Shown piece after piece: positions 38,824 through 49,295 of a DNA stretch of 64,000 bases. The stretch is from contig NZ_BMCF01000002.1 of assembly GCF_014635045.1 (NCBI RefSeq), positions 372,001-436,000 on the forward strand, given 5' to 3'. This DNA comes from Staphylococcus nepalensis. GTDB lineage: Bacteria; Bacillota; Bacilli; Staphylococcales; Staphylococcaceae. Made by a program: the position numbers and the translations under genes. The notes under the pieces were generated by a model that worked only from the letters and a program-made list of their open reading frames with translations, searched no databases and was not told the DNA's origin. Positions within the stretch are counted from its first letter, which is position 1; each line of letters starts with the position of its first letter.

Positions 38824-39486
38824 ATGACAAAAATTTTAATAGTTGAAGATGAACAAAATCTTGCACGTTTTATTGAATTAGAACTAGAACATGAAAATTA
38901 TGACGTAGATATTGAATATGATGGAAAACCAGGTTTAGAAAAAGCATTAAATAATGAATACAATTTAATCTTGCTAGATTTAATGTTACCGAATATCAAT
39001 GGTTTAGAAATTTGTAGACAAATTAGACAAAATAAAACAACCCCCATTATTATTATTACTGCTAAAAGCGACACATACGATAAAGTAGCAGGGTTAGATT
39101 ATGGTGCTGATGACTATATTGTAAAACCATTTGATATTGAAGAGTTATTAGCTAGAATAAGAGCTATGCTACGCAGGCAACCACAAAAAAACGTGATTGA
39201 TATGAAAGGCATAATCATAGATAGAGACGGATTTAAAGTCACAGTAGACGGAGAACCTTTAGACTTAACAAAAACAGAATACGATTTATTAACATTACTA
39301 GCAGAAAACCGTAATCATGTATTGCAAAGAGAACAAATCATTGCTGATGTATGGGGATATGATTCAGAAGTTGAAACCAACGTTGTTGATGTTTACATTC
39401 GTTATTTAAGAAATAAACTTAAACCCTACGGTAAAGATAAGTACATAGAAACCGTTCGAGGAGTAGGTTACGTGGTAAGAAAATGA
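38824..39486 (+). CDS. arlR: Response regulator ArlR
   Basis: An OmpR-family response regulator of 220 residues. The receiver domain has the acidic pair in VEDEQ (8-10), phospho-acceptor Asp52 in LLDLMLP, and the conserved lysine in YIVKPFD; the winged helix (about 125-220) ends in [13 protein letters not shown] and [12 protein letters not shown]. In S. aureus ArlRS controls autolysis, adhesion, virulence regulators and manganese/glucose responses. RBS TGAGGTG. It overlaps arlS by 4 bp (ATGA). No clear promoter was recognised in the 120 bp upstream. Confidence 0.95.
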   Translation: MTKILIVEDEQNLARFIELELEHENYDVDIEYDGKPGLEKALNNEYNLILLDLMLPNINGLEICRQIRQNKTTPIIIITAKSDTYDKVAGLDYGADDYIVKPFDIEELLARIRAMLRRQPQKNVIDMKGIIIDRDGFKVTVDGEPLDLTKTEYDLLTLLAENRNHVLQREQIIADVWGYDSEVETNVVDVYIRYLRNKLKPYGKDKYIETVRGVGYVVRK

Positions 39487-40838
39487 AACAACGTAAATTA
39501 AAAACAAAATGGATGATAATCACAACAACGATTACATTTTCAACAATCTTTATATTCAGTTTAATCATTATTTTCTTTTTAAGTAATGCGCTACGCCATA
39601 ATGAATTAAACGAAGCAGAAAGGAGTTATACAGATACTTTACAATTATTCGAATCAAAACAACTAAAAGAGATCACCCCATTAGATTTGAATGCATCTTT
39701 AGGAAACTTTCAAAAAGTTATACTCTTCAATAAAAAAGGAAAAAAACAAATTGAAACAACAAATGATAATTCAATAACATATTCTCCTAAGTTTAACCCT
39801 AAGGATATTAATACTGCTACGATTAAAAAACGTCATAACAGTGATTATCTAATTATTACAAACCAAATTGACACAAGCCATTTCCAAGGATATAGCATTA
39901 TTGTACATTCTTTAGATCGCTATAATGCACTTGTTAATTCTCTATATTTTATTGCATTGATATTTGGAGTGATTGCCACTTTTATTACTGCAATGGTTAG
40001 TTACTTTTTCTCTGCACAAATTACGAAACCTTTGATATTAATGTCTAACAAGATGCAACAAATACGTCGTGATGGTTTCCAAGAAAAAGTGGATTTAGTA
40101 ACAAATTACGAAGAAACAGATAATTTAATTGTAACTTTCAATGAAATGATGTTCCAATTAGAAGAGTCATTTAATCAACAAAGACAATTTGTTGAAGATG
40201 CTTCACACGAGTTACGAACGCCCTTACAAATCATTCAAGGCCATTTAAATTTAATTCAACGTTGGGGAAAAAAGGACGCAGCCATTCTTGAAGAATCACT
40301 TGATATCTCATTAGAAGAAATGGAAAGAATTACTAAATTAGTAGAAGAGTTATTATTATTGACTAAAGACAACAATAATAACAGGGAAAATGAAATTGAA
40401 AGCGTAGAAATCAATCAAGAAATTACTTCTAGAATTAAATCTTTAAAGCAACTACATCAAGATTATAAATTTGAATTTAGCCCTTATAATAAACCACTTA
40501 ATATTAAAATGGACCGCTATCAATTCGAACAAGTATTAATTATCTTTATTGATAACGCTATGAAGTATGATCAAGTAAATAAAAACATCCTTATTCAAAC
40601 TAAACTAAGAAACAAACAAATATCTATAGAAATTACAGATCATGGCGTAGGTATACCCAAAGAAGATATTGAGTTTATATTTGATAGATTCTACAGAGTA
40701 GATAAATCACGTTCCAGAAAACTGGGCGGTAATGGATTAGGGCTCTCAATAGCTAAAAAAATTATTGAATTAAATAACGGCACCATCCATGTCGAAAGTG
40801 AAGTAGGCAAATATACAACATTCAAAATTACATTTTGA
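39483..40838 (+). CDS. arlS: Sensor histidine kinase ArlS
   Basis: A 451-residue membrane kinase: two spans (about 11-34 and 153-177) flank an extracellular sensor domain; HAMP follows (about 178-232), then the dimerisation domain with phospho-acceptor His242 in [12 protein letters not shown], and the ATPase with the N box [15 protein letters not shown], and [13 protein letters not shown]. It phosphorylates ArlR. Translation is coupled to arlR. A terminator follows about 60 bp after the stop. Confidence 0.95.
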   Translation: MKQRKLKTKWMIITTTITFSTIFIFSLIIIFFLSNALRHNELNEAERSYTDTLQLFESKQLKEITPLDLNASLGNFQKVILFNKKGKKQIETTNDNSITYSPKFNPKDINTATIKKRHNSDYLIITNQIDTSHFQGYSIIVHSLDRYNALVNSLYFIALIFGVIATFITAMVSYFFSAQITKPLILMSNKMQQIRRDGFQEKVDLVTNYEETDNLIVTFNEMMFQLEESFNQQRQFVEDASHELRTPLQIIQGHLNLIQRWGKKDAAILEESLDISLEEMERITKLVEELLLLTKDNNNNRENEIESVEINQEITSRIKSLKQLHQDYKFEFSPYNKPLNIKMDRYQFEQVLIIFIDNAMKYDQVNKNILIQTKLRNKQISIEITDHGVGIPKEDIEFIFDRFYRVDKSRSRKLGGNGLGLSIAKKIIELNNGTIHVESEVGKYTTFKITF

Positions 40839-40899
40839 CATATGTTACCGGTTACTAATGCATCTAAACTATGTTACGCTATTAAATGAAAATTCAATT

Positions 40900-40935
40900 A
40901 GCAGAGCCAAATTATATGAGGTTCTGCTTTTTTTA
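40900..40935 (+). terminator. arlRS terminator
   Basis: A 9-bp stem AGCAGAGCC / GGTTCTGCT (one G-U) with an 11-nt loop, followed by TTTTTTT. Confidence 0.88.
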
Positions 40936-40987
40936 TATAACCAGTTATTGGTACTTTAATTTGGTTATATTTAATGCTATTATTGAT

Positions 40988-41002
40988 TTGTAAGCGTTTT
41001 AA
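40988..41002 (+). promoter_or_regulatory. Likely CcpA site (cre) before odhA
   Basis: TTGTAAGCGTTTTAA matches the WTGNAANCGNWNNCW consensus except for the next-to-last base. It is 22 bp before the odhA ATG, downstream of a possible promoter (TTGGTA 40948, TTTAAT 40970), so binding would act as a roadblock to transcription. Glucose repression of this TCA step fits. Confidence 0.6.
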
Positions 41003-41023
41003 CTATTTTGTGGAGGGTGTAAT

Positions 41024-43828
41024 ATGAGCAACGAAAGTCAGGTTTCCCAGGCACCTGTAAATTTCGGGGCTAATCTTGGGTATATTTTAGATTTATATGA
41101 TATGTATCTCAATGATCCAGCTTCAGTTCCTGAAGATTTACAAGTCCTATTTAGCACAATCAAAAACGGTGAAGCAAACATCGCAACAAATACAGCTGAA
41201 GGGCAACATAACGTGACCAAAGCTGATAGCACAATCAAACGTGTTATGCGTTTAATTGATAACATACGTCAATACGGGCATTTATTGGCAGATATTTATC
41301 CAGTTAACAAACCTGTAAGAGAAAATGTTCCAAAATTAAATATCGAAGACTTTAATTTAGATCAAGAAACACTTGAATCTATTTCTGCAGGTATTGTATC
41401 TGAACACTTTAAAGACATTTACGATAATGCTTATGAAGCAATTGTTCGTATGGAAAAACGTTACAAAGGACCTATTGCATTTGAATATACACATATCAAT
41501 AATAATAGGGAACGCGTATGGTTAAAACGTAGAATAGAAACACCATACAAGGCGACTTTAAATGACAATCAAAAAATAGAATTATTTAAAAATTTAGCGC
41601 ATGTAGAAGGTTTTGAGAAATATCTACATAAAAATTTTGTAGGAGCAAAACGTTTCTCAATAGAAGGTGTAGATACACTAGTGCCAATGTTACAACAAAC
41701 GTTAAGATTAGCTAGTGATGAAGGCATTCAAAATATCCAAATAGGCATGGCTCACCGCGGTAGATTGAATGTGCTTACGCATGTATTAGAAAAACCGTAT
41801 GAAATGATGATTTCAGAATTTATGCATACTGATCCAATGAAATTTTTACCAGAAGATGGCAGCTTAGAATTAACTGCAGGTTGGTCAGGTGACGTAAAAT
41901 ATCATCTAGGCGGTGTGAAAACAACCAATTCATATGGCAGCGAGCAACGCATCTCTCTTGCAAATAACCCGAGCCATTTAGAAATCGTTGCACCAGTTGT
42001 TCTAGGTAAAACACGTGCAACACAAGATGATACAAACAAACCAGGAGCTATTCAAACAGACTTCTATAAATCAATGCCTATTTTAATACATGGTGATGCA
42101 GCGTATCCTGGTCAAGGCATCAATTTTGAAGCGATGAATTTAGAAAACTTAGATGGCTATTCCACGGGCGGAACGCTTCACATCATTACTAATAATAGAA
42201 TTGGCTTTACGACAGAGCCTGAAGATGGGCGTTCTACAACGTATTCATCAGACGTGGCTAAAGGTTATGATGTTCCTATTATGCATGTAAATGCAGATAA
42301 TGTTGAAGCTACTATTGAAGCGATTGAAATAGCGATGGCATTTAGAAAAGAATTCCATAAAGATGTTGTGATTGATTTGGTTGGTTATCGTAGATATGGC
42401 CACAATGAAATGGATGAACCTTCAATCACGAATCCATTACCTTACCATAATATTCGTAAACACGACCCAGTAGATATTTTATACGGCAATCAATTAGTTG
42501 AAGATGACATCATCTCAGAAGATCAAATGAACAATATATTTGATGAGGTTCAAAAAGAACTACGTGCTGCTCACGATAAAATTGATAAAAATGATAAAAT
42601 GGATAACCCAGATATGCAAAAACCAGATAGTCTTGCAGAACCTCTTGAAAGCGTCGGTATCGATATAAGTTATGAACAACTTAAAGAAATTAACGATGCC
42701 ATGTTATCATACCCATCAAACTTCAATGTATTTAAGAAGCTAAATAAAGTACTAGAGAAACGTAGAGAACCTTTTGAAAACGAAGATGGATTAGTTGACT
42801 GGGCTCAAGCAGAACAATTAGCGTTCGCAACAATAACACAACAAGGTACACCAATCCGTTTAACAGGTCAAGACAGTGAACGTGGCACATTTAGCCATCG
42901 TCACGCGGTATTACATGACCCAGAATCTGGTGAAGAATTTATCCCATTACACCATGTACCTGGCCAAAAAGCGACTTTTGAAGTACGTAACTCACCATTA
43001 TCAGAGGCAGCAGTTGTTGGTTTTGAATACGGTTATAATGTTCAAAATAAAGATTGTATGACAATTTGGGAAGCACAATATGGAGATTTTTCAAATATGG
43101 CTCAAATGATATTTGATAACTTCTTATTTAGCGCTAGAGCTAAATGGGGTGAACGTTCAGGTTTAACTCTATTCTTACCTCATTCGTTTGAAGGACAAGG
43201 TCCTGAGCATTCATCAGCTCGATTGGAAAGATTCTTACAATTAGCAGGAGAAAACAACTCAACTGTTGTAAACTTATCAAGTTCAAGCAACTATTTCCAT
43301 TTGTTAAGAGCACAAGCAGCAAGTTTAGGTACGCAATCTATGAGACCTTTAGTAGTTATGTCTCCTAAGAGTCTATTGCGCAATAAAACAGTAGCTGATC
43401 CAATCAATAAATTTATATCTGGACAATTTGAACCAATCTTACCAGAAGATCACAATAAAGAAGCTGTTAAAAAGGTTATTCTTGCTTCAGGTAAAATGTT
43501 CATTGATTTAAAAGAATATTTAGAGAAAAATCCAAACGAATCCATTTTATTGGTTGCTGTCGAAAGATTATACCCATTCCCAGCAGAAGAAATCGAAGCA
43601 CTGCTCAGTACATTACCTAACTTAGAAAATGTCGCTTGGGTACAAGAAGAACCGAAAAACCAAGGCGCATGGTCATTTGTTTATCCATATCTCAAAGAAT
43701 TGACTACTGATAAATACGATTTAAGTTATCACGGTCGTATCCAACGTTCAGCACCAGCTGAAGGCGATGGTGAAATACACAAACTCGTTCAAAATATGAT
43801 TATCGAACAAAGCACAAAATTTAACTAG
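41024..43828 (+). CDS. odhA: 2-oxoglutarate dehydrogenase E1 component
   Basis: The thiamine diphosphate enzyme that decarboxylates 2-oxoglutarate in the TCA cycle. The 934-residue protein has the usual length. Recognised blocks are [15 protein letters not shown] (about 242-256), [10 protein letters not shown] (about 356), the ThDP motif region [14 protein letters not shown] (about 458-471), and [21 protein letters not shown] (about 720-740, motif with HSSARLER). RBS TGGAGGGTG. odhB begins 13 bp after the stop; E3 (lpd) is not in this window. Confidence 0.96.
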   Translation: MSNESQVSQAPVNFGANLGYILDLYDMYLNDPASVPEDLQVLFSTIKNGEANIATNTAEGQHNVTKADSTIKRVMRLIDNIRQYGHLLADIYPVNKPVRENVPKLNIEDFNLDQETLESISAGIVSEHFKDIYDNAYEAIVRMEKRYKGPIAFEYTHINNNRERVWLKRRIETPYKATLNDNQKIELFKNLAHVEGFEKYLHKNFVGAKRFSIEGVDTLVPMLQQTLRLASDEGIQNIQIGMAHRGRLNVLTHVLEKPYEMMISEFMHTDPMKFLPEDGSLELTAGWSGDVKYHLGGVKTTNSYGSEQRISLANNPSHLEIVAPVVLGKTRATQDDTNKPGAIQTDFYKSMPILIHGDAAYPGQGINFEAMNLENLDGYSTGGTLHIITNNRIGFTTEPEDGRSTTYSSDVAKGYDVPIMHVNADNVEATIEAIEIAMAFRKEFHKDVVIDLVGYRRYGHNEMDEPSITNPLPYHNIRKHDPVDILYGNQLVEDDIISEDQMNNIFDEVQKELRAAHDKIDKNDKMDNPDMQKPDSLAEPLESVGIDISYEQLKEINDAMLSYPSNFNVFKKLNKVLEKRREPFENEDGLVDWAQAEQLAFATITQQGTPIRLTGQDSERGTFSHRHAVLHDPESGEEFIPLHHVPGQKATFEVRNSPLSEAAVVGFEYGYNVQNKDCMTIWEAQYGDFSNMAQMIFDNFLFSARAKWGERSGLTLFLPHSFEGQGPEHSSARLERFLQLAGENNSTVVNLSSSSNYFHLLRAQAASLGTQSMRPLVVMSPKSLLRNKTVADPINKFISGQFEPILPEDHNKEAVKKVILASGKMFIDLKEYLEKNPNESILLVAVERLYPFPAEEIEALLSTLPNLENVAWVQEEPKNQGAWSFVYPYLKELTTDKYDLSYHGRIQRSAPAEGDGEIHKLVQNMIIEQSTKFN

Positions 43829-43841
43829 GGGGAAGTTAAGC

Positions 43842-45125
43842 ATGCCAGAGGTAAAAGTTCCAGAATTAGCAGAATCCATTACAGAAGGTACCATTGCAGA
43901 ATGGTTAAAACAAGTTGGTGATAGTGTAGATAAAGGTGAAGCTATACTAGAATTAGAAACTGACAAAGTCAACGTAGAGGTTGTTTCAGAAGAAGCCGGC
44001 GTACTTCAAGAATTACTAGCCAACGAAGGCGATACTGTAGAAGTGGGACAGTCAATTGCAGTGGTTGGTGAAGGAAGCGGTAATAATGCTCCAGAGACGT
44101 CAAAACAAGATGACTCTGAAAAGCAATCATCTGCTTCTAGTAATGAAAATGAAGCAAACCAAACAAAATCAGAACCACAAAATGATAGCGCATCTGATAA
44201 TGCACAAGATAAAGGGGCGCGTGTGAATGCTACACCATCCGCACGAAAATATGCGCGTGAAAAAGGTATAGATTTATCAGAAGTAGCAACACAATCAAAT
44301 GATATTGTGAGAAAAGAACACGTTAACCAAACTCAAAATAATCAATCTAATTCACAACAAACTGCTCAATCATCAACAAAAGAAGAACCTAAAAAAACAG
44401 CTGCACAACAAAATCCAACTAAACCAGTTATCAGAGAAAAAATGTCTCGTCGTAAAAAAACAGCTGCTAAAAAATTATTAGAAGTATCTAATAATACTGC
44501 TATGTTAACGACATTTAATGAAATTGATATGACAAATGTTATGAACTTACGTAAACGTAAAAAAGAACAATTCATCAAAGACCATGATGGTACTAAACTT
44601 GGTTTTATGTCATTCTTTACAAAAGCAGCGGTAGCAGCATTGAAGAAATACCCTGAAGTAAATGCTGAAATTGATGGCGAAGATATGATTACTAAACAAT
44701 TTTATGATATCGGCGTTGCTGTATCTACAGAAGATGGTTTATTAGTTCCTTTTGTAAGAGATTGTGATAAGAAAAACTTTGCTGAAATTGAAGATGAAAT
44801 AGCTAACTTAGCTACAAAAGCACGCGATAAAAAATTAGGTTTAGATGATATGGTAAATGGTTCATTTACTATCACAAACGGTGGTATCTTTGGCTCAATG
44901 ATGTCCACACCGATCATTAACGGAAGCCAAGCTGCAATACTTGGTATGCATTCTATTATCACGCGTCCAATTGCTATCGATGCAGACACGATTGAAAACC
45001 GTCCAATGATGTACATTGCATTAAGCTATGACCACAGAATTATTGACGGTAAAGAAGCTGTAGGTTTCTTAAAAACAATTAAAGAATTGATTGAGAACCC
45101 AGAAGATTTACTATTAGAATCTTAA
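43842..45125 (+). CDS. odhB: Dihydrolipoamide succinyltransferase (E2 of OGDH)
   Basis: The 427-residue E2 core. The lipoyl domain (1-77) carries the lipoylated lysine in [10 protein letters not shown] (Lys42). A Gln/Ser/Asn-rich linker follows (about 82-130), then the E3-binding domain with [16 protein letters not shown] (about 131-146), a second linker, and the catalytic domain with the active histidine in [17 protein letters not shown] (about 393-409). RBS GGGGGAAG. Co-transcribed with odhA; a strong terminator follows. Confidence 0.96.
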   Translation: MPEVKVPELAESITEGTIAEWLKQVGDSVDKGEAILELETDKVNVEVVSEEAGVLQELLANEGDTVEVGQSIAVVGEGSGNNAPETSKQDDSEKQSSASSNENEANQTKSEPQNDSASDNAQDKGARVNATPSARKYAREKGIDLSEVATQSNDIVRKEHVNQTQNNQSNSQQTAQSSTKEEPKKTAAQQNPTKPVIREKMSRRKKTAAKKLLEVSNNTAMLTTFNEIDMTNVMNLRKRKKEQFIKDHDGTKLGFMSFFTKAAVAALKKYPEVNAEIDGEDMITKQFYDIGVAVSTEDGLLVPFVRDCDKKNFAEIEDEIANLATKARDKKLGLDDMVNGSFTITNGGIFGSMMSTPIINGSQAAILGMHSIITRPIAIDADTIENRPMMYIALSYDHRIIDGKEAVGFLKTIKELIENPEDLLLES

Positions 45126-45154
45126 TTTACAACACAAAATAGTTTATTAAACCT

Positions 45155-45187
45155 AACACAACGGCGTTTTGCGTCGTTGTGTTTTTT
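45155..45187 (+). terminator. odhAB terminator
   Basis: A 12-bp stem AACACAACGGCG / CGTCGTTGTGTT (one G-U) with TTTTG loop, followed by TTTTTT. Confidence 0.88.
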
Positions 45188-45301
45188 ATGTAAAAAACAA
45201 TATTCAAAAACTACATAAAAAATGTTATATCACACCTTTTATTCCTGAAATCTCCCGGTAGAATATAGCAACCTTAAGTTATTTATAAGCTAAAAATACT
45301 A

Positions 45302-45850
45302 TCAATAGTGTATAACTATATGTAATCGAATAGTTATATCATCTTCATTAGCATAATAGTGAAACATATTCGCATTAAATTGAATTGCCTCATCTTTATG
45401 TATCAAAAAGGTTTCTCCATCCAATACGAGCGTTAATGTGCCTTCATATACCGTTATATATTCTATTGCCCCAGAACCATGTGGTGAGCCGTTCATTCTT
45501 CCTTCAGGCTCAATGGTAGCCATATAACTTTCAAATTTCTTTTCAATATTAAATTTAAAGAAAGGGTAAACCTTACATTTCGGATCTTCAGACATCAAAG
45601 GTTGCATATCATCTAGAGTTACTTTTCTAATAATAGTGCTATTTTCTTGAGTTAATTCTGTAAAAGAAACTTTTAGACCATTTGCTATTTTCCACAACGT
45701 AGTAATAGAAGGAATAGATGTTTTACGTTCTAGTTGGCCCAACATCGTTTTACTTACACCAGTGATTTCTGACAAATGTTCAAGTGAATATCCACTTTGT
45801 TTTCTGTATAACTTTAAATTTTCAGATATAATATCATTAATTTCTCTCAT
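45302..45850 (-). CDS. XRE-family regulator with C-terminal cupin domain
   Basis: A 182-residue regulator: an N-terminal helix-turn-helix (about 8-65; YSLEHLSEITGVSKTMLGQL is the recognition region) and a C-terminal cupin (about 105-180; PHGSGAIEYITVYEGTL and HYYANEDDITIRLHI). Such proteins often control a neighbouring transporter or amino-acid/polyamine catabolism and bind a small ligand in the cupin. No transporter is next to it here, so the target is unknown. The ATG follows AGAGGTG. An inverted repeat lies upstream and may be its autoregulatory operator. Confidence 0.85.
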   Translation of the reverse strand: MREINDIISENLKLYRKQSGYSLEHLSEITGVSKTMLGQLERKTSIPSITTLWKIANGLKVSFTELTQENSTIIRKVTLDDMQPLMSEDPKCKVYPFFKFNIEKKFESYMATIEPEGRMNGSPHGSGAIEYITVYEGTLTLVLDGETFLIHKDEAIQFNANMFHYYANEDDITIRLHIVIHY

Positions 45851-45873
45851 TATTTATACACCTCTTTTTACAA

Positions 45874-45936
45874 TATAACGTATAAAAAAAAACTTTAAAG
45901 TCTGAACTTTATAACGTAATTTTAGACGTTATAAAG
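45874..45936. promoter_or_regulatory. Candidate operator of the XRE-cupin regulator
   Basis: A perfect 11-bp inverted repeat CTTTATAACGT (45907-45917) / ACGTTATAAAG (45926-45936), with an 8-bp AATTTTAG spacer. A third copy of the half-site, TATAACGTATA, is at 45874-45884, between this and the gene. This cluster is 24-86 bp from the ATG, where the promoter must be. Confidence 0.65.
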
Positions 45937-46384
45937 ATTCTATTGATAGGGTAGGGGATAGGAGACTCTAATAATATTACTTATAAACGCTGTCTTAACA
46001 ATCTTTATACCTATTTTAAATAAAATCGTAGCATTATTTTTTTAAAATATTGGGGTTGATTTTGAATCTTTATTTTAATATGAGTATCCAGTATATGTAA
46101 CACTGTCTTACATCATATTGCTAAAATTACATTTATAATGAAAATGCCACCTTTATTTATTCACTACTTTTTAACAGCGAACTCAATGTTTATCTCGTCT
46201 TTTTATATTCATTCGTTAGTGCAATTGAACTTCTTTATATTGTTGACTATTGCTGGATTTTAGATAGTTTAAGTTAGGCCGTATTAGACACTTTATTTAA
46301 AAACTTCATAATAAAAACAAACACTTATTTGACTTGTTAATGCTATTTGATTATTTTATGTTGTAATAAATATCCTAGTTAATT
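45937..46384. other. Gene-free stretch between two regulators
   Basis: About 450 bp of AT-rich DNA with stops in all frames, so no gene is called. Nothing beyond the operator and the terminator on each side was recognised; it may be decayed coding sequence, but no motif supports that. Confidence 0.45.
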
Positions 46385-46422
46385 AAAAAAACGAGCATTG
46401 TATGACTTTACTTGCTCGTTTT
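46385..46422 (-). terminator. Terminator of the araC-type gene, spanning its stop codon
   Basis: A 10-bp stem AAAACGAGCA / TGCTCGTTTT with a 15-nt loop; the reverse strand ends in a T tract (A run 46385-46391). The stop codon of the regulator (46410-46408) lies in the loop. Confidence 0.78.
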
Positions 46423-47328
46423 ATATATGTTTAATTGATTTTTCATTTTTTCACTATAACTATACTGCTGCAGATAGTCCCTTGGGCTGCAACCATAAGA
46501 ATGTTTAAATCTTCTGTAAAAGTTAGAATAGTCTGTAAATCCACAGCATATTGCTACCTGTTGTGGATTCCCCCCATCTTTTAACATTCGTTGTGCGTTC
46601 TGTAAACGCAAATTCAATAAATACCGATAAGGTGGATAACCAACTAATTTAGTAAACTGTTGTGTGATTTTATGACGACTTACAAAAAATTTATTTTCAA
46701 GATGTTCCAGTGAAATTTCTTTATTATAATGCAATTCCATATAATCTAACACTTGTCTCACTAAATGAGTAGAAGGGTCATCAACATTATCAGATGTATG
46801 CTCATTTTCTATAGCAACTCTATTGAGGATAATTAAAAACTGTGTTAGCAACGATTTACCTGCTAAATTTTTGCCAAAAGCATCATTATCTTGCTCGTTG
46901 ATTAAGCCCTGTAATAAATAATATAATTCTCTTTTCTGCGATTCAGATAATTGTAATAAATTTTTGAATTTCGAAGATCGTTTATTAAAACAAATACTTA
47001 AATCACAGTTCTCAACAGAAAGTTCATTTAATATATTTGCATCAAACCTTAATCCAATACGTTCAGCGTGGCCATCCATTTGTTCATCTAAACGATGAAA
47101 TTCAAACGGTGGAATAATCAGCATCGACCCAACATCTAAATTAAATGATTCTCCTTCTATGGTATAGCGCATATTTCCAGATAATGAAAAAAATATTTCA
47201 TAATGATCGTGATAATGTAATTCATTCCCAAAATGACCGTCACTAATTTTATGCCATGCAGCATATTCGCCATCAAATGGTAAAGATACCGTATCAAATT
47301 GATGCTCAAAATCCCCTCTATTTTTCAT
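46408..47328 (-). CDS. AraC-family transcriptional regulator
   Basis: A 306-residue regulator: an N-terminal cupin/AraC ligand domain (about 15-110; HYHDHYEIFFSLSGNMRYTIEG and LIIPPFEFHRL) and a C-terminal double helix-turn-helix (about 195-292) with LEHLENKFFVSRHKITQQF and the AraC signature CCGFTDYSNFYRRFKHSYGCSP. It is divergent from a four-gene sugar-type operon 125 bp away, so it is likely its activator, responding to a sugar; the ligand is unknown. TAGGAGGAA precedes the ATG. Confidence 0.9.
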   Translation of the reverse strand: MKNRGDFEHQFDTVSLPFDGEYAAWHKISDGHFGNELHYHDHYEIFFSLSGNMRYTIEGESFNLDVGSMLIIPPFEFHRLDEQMDGHAERIGLRFDANILNELSVENCDLSICFNKRSSKFKNLLQLSESQKRELYYLLQGLINEQDNDAFGKNLAGKSLLTQFLIILNRVAIENEHTSDNVDDPSTHLVRQVLDYMELHYNKEISLEHLENKFFVSRHKITQQFTKLVGYPPYRYLLNLRLQNAQRMLKDGGNPQQVAICCGFTDYSNFYRRFKHSYGCSPRDYLQQYSYSEKMKNQLNIYKTSK

Positions 47329-47452
47329 TTGAAATTCCTCCTACTCAAAAAACATACTTTTTTCCCTTATTTACAATGTTGTTAATTTTCACTCAAATTA
47401 TAATTATATTATAGCATTTAAACATTAATATTTTTAAGAAGGAAGGATAAAA

Positions 47453-48319
47453 ATGACAACAAATCAAATTGGCGTTCAAATGATGATGCTCAAACAAAAA
47501 GTACAAGAAGAAGGATTATACAATGTGTTAAAGAAAGTTAGCAATTTAGGCTATAATGCTGTAGAAATATCTCAAATTGAAATGAATACTCAGAATATTG
47601 AAGAAATGAAACAAGCTATAAATGATTTTGGCATGAATATAGCCGCAATGTCATGTGGCGTAGAGGATATCTCAGAAGATCAAAAATATCCTGGAGATAC
47701 GTTGAAAAATGACTTTGATAAAATTGTAGCAGATTGTAAAGCTGTAGATTGTTCTATATTAAGAATTGGTATGCTTCCAATCAATTATATGGGGACAAAA
47801 GAAAGTACACTTGAATTCGCAGAAATATGTGATTCTTATGCGAAAAGATTAAAAGAAGAGGGCATTGATCTATATTATCATGCACATAATTTGGAATTTG
47901 TTCAATATGACGGCCAATTTATGCTTGATTTAATGCGAGACCATACACACTATTTAGGGTTTGAATTAGACGTGCATTGGATTTGGCGTGCAGGGTTAAA
48001 CCCTATTGAAGTTATACCTAATTATGCAAACCGGATTCGTGCAATACATCTTAAAGATTACCGTATTGGTGAAATAGATATGTCTCAATATCCAGGAGAA
48101 GGAAATGAAAAGGTATATTATATGCTACATATGATTACTCAATTCGCTGAATTAGGACAAGGTACATTACCGCTTAAAGAGATTATTGAAGTCGGCCGTG
48201 AAAGTGGAAGCGAATATTTCTTTGTAGAGCAAGATGAACTATATGGCGCAGATCCATACGATTGTTTAACTATAAGTCGTGACCACTTAAATGACTTAGG
48301 TTATCAATCTTGGTTTTAA
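47453..48319 (+). CDS. Sugar phosphate isomerase/epimerase-like TIM barrel (1)
   Basis: A 288-residue xylose-isomerase-like TIM barrel (AP endonuclease 2 superfamily). Metal-ligand residues of the family are visible in YYHAHNLEFV (His), GFELDVHWIWRAG (Asp/His), IRAIHLKDYRIG (His), and a late glutamate in FFVEQDE. Relatives include IolE/IolI and keto-sugar isomerases or epimerases. RBS GAAGGAAGG. The substrate is unknown. It is the first gene of a group of four facing the AraC regulator. Confidence 0.82.
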   Translation: MTTNQIGVQMMMLKQKVQEEGLYNVLKKVSNLGYNAVEISQIEMNTQNIEEMKQAINDFGMNIAAMSCGVEDISEDQKYPGDTLKNDFDKIVADCKAVDCSILRIGMLPINYMGTKESTLEFAEICDSYAKRLKEEGIDLYYHAHNLEFVQYDGQFMLDLMRDHTHYLGFELDVHWIWRAGLNPIEVIPNYANRIRAIHLKDYRIGEIDMSQYPGEGNEKVYYMLHMITQFAELGQGTLPLKEIIEVGRESGSEYFFVEQDELYGADPYDCLTISRDHLNDLGYQSWF

Positions 48320-48366
48320 AACTTTCAACACAATTTAAAGTTAATTCGTACTTAACACTAACATTA

Positions 48367-48381
48367 ATGTAAGCGCTAACA
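48367..48381 (+). promoter_or_regulatory. Perfect CcpA site (cre) inside the sugar operon
   Basis: ATGTAAGCGCTAACA matches the cre consensus at every defined position. It stands between the first and second isomerase genes, 24 bp before the second ATG, and could block an internal promoter or elongating polymerase when glucose is present. Confidence 0.82.
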
Positions 48382-48404
48382 AACAAAAACAAGGAGTTGA
48401 TTCC

Positions 48405-49295
48405 ATGCTTGAAAATATAGCAATTTCAGGGTTTTCAGATGAGATATCATCAGATTTGAATACACAATTAAAAACGGTAAACAAGTTAGGGATGCATTAT
48501 ATATCATTAAGAGGTATAGATGATAAAAATATCAGTAAATATTCAGTAGATATGATAAAAAACGACGTATTACCACGCTTAAGTAAATGGGATATAGGTG
48601 TATCATCAATCGGTTCTCCTATTGGTAAAATTTATGTGGATGATGAGACAGCGTTTCAAGAGCAATTAGCACAACTGAAAACATTGTGTGAAATAAGCCA
48701 ATTGCTCAATTGTCGATATATTAGAATCTTTAGCTTTTATATACCGAGAAATGAAGATTTCGATAAATACAAAGATAGTGTTATCGAAAAGTTAAAACAA
48801 TTTGCGGAAATTGCAGAACAATACAACGTTATCCTGTTACATGAAAATGAAAAAGATATTTTCGGTGATATTGCGCGTCGATGCAAGCTTATTTTTGACG
48901 AAGTTGGCTCGACTCATTTCAAAGCCATATTTGATTTTGCAAATTTTGTACAATGTGGAGAAAATACACAAGCATGCTACGAATTACTGTCAGATTATAT
49001 TGAATACATTCATATAAAAGATGCAGTATACAAAGATAATGTGAATGTATTATGTGGCACAGGAGATGGGCAAATAGAAAGTATTTTAACTCAAATATTT
49101 AAAGCTGGTTACAAAGGATTCTTAACGCTTGAACCTCATCTCGTTGTTTTTGATTCAATTAAAGATTTAGAATTAGAACATTCAACTGAAACAATTCAAA
49201 ATTCTGTCGCAAAAGATGGGGCGGAAGGATATAAAATGCAATACGAAGCTTTATTACAAATATTAGCAAATATTAATAAAAAGGGGAATGTATAA
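48405..49295 (+). CDS. Sugar phosphate isomerase/epimerase-like TIM barrel (2)
   Basis: A 296-residue TIM barrel of the same superfamily as the first but only distantly similar. It has ILLHENEKDIFGD, FKAIFDFANFVQCGE, YIEYIHIKDAVYKDN and a late glutamate in FLTLEPHLV, the usual metal ligands. RBS AAGGAGTTG. The stop overlaps the start of the following dehydrogenase (TAATG), so these two are translationally coupled. The substrate is unknown; a 3-keto-sugar or inositol-type compound is possible given the neighbours. Confidence 0.8.
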   Translation: MLENIAISGFSDEISSDLNTQLKTVNKLGMHYISLRGIDDKNISKYSVDMIKNDVLPRLSKWDIGVSSIGSPIGKIYVDDETAFQEQLAQLKTLCEISQLLNCRYIRIFSFYIPRNEDFDKYKDSVIEKLKQFAEIAEQYNVILLHENEKDIFGDIARRCKLIFDEVGSTHFKAIFDFANFVQCGENTQACYELLSDYIEYIHIKDAVYKDNVNVLCGTGDGQIESILTQIFKAGYKGFLTLEPHLVVFDSIKDLELEHSTETIQNSVAKDGAEGYKMQYEALLQILANINKKGNV

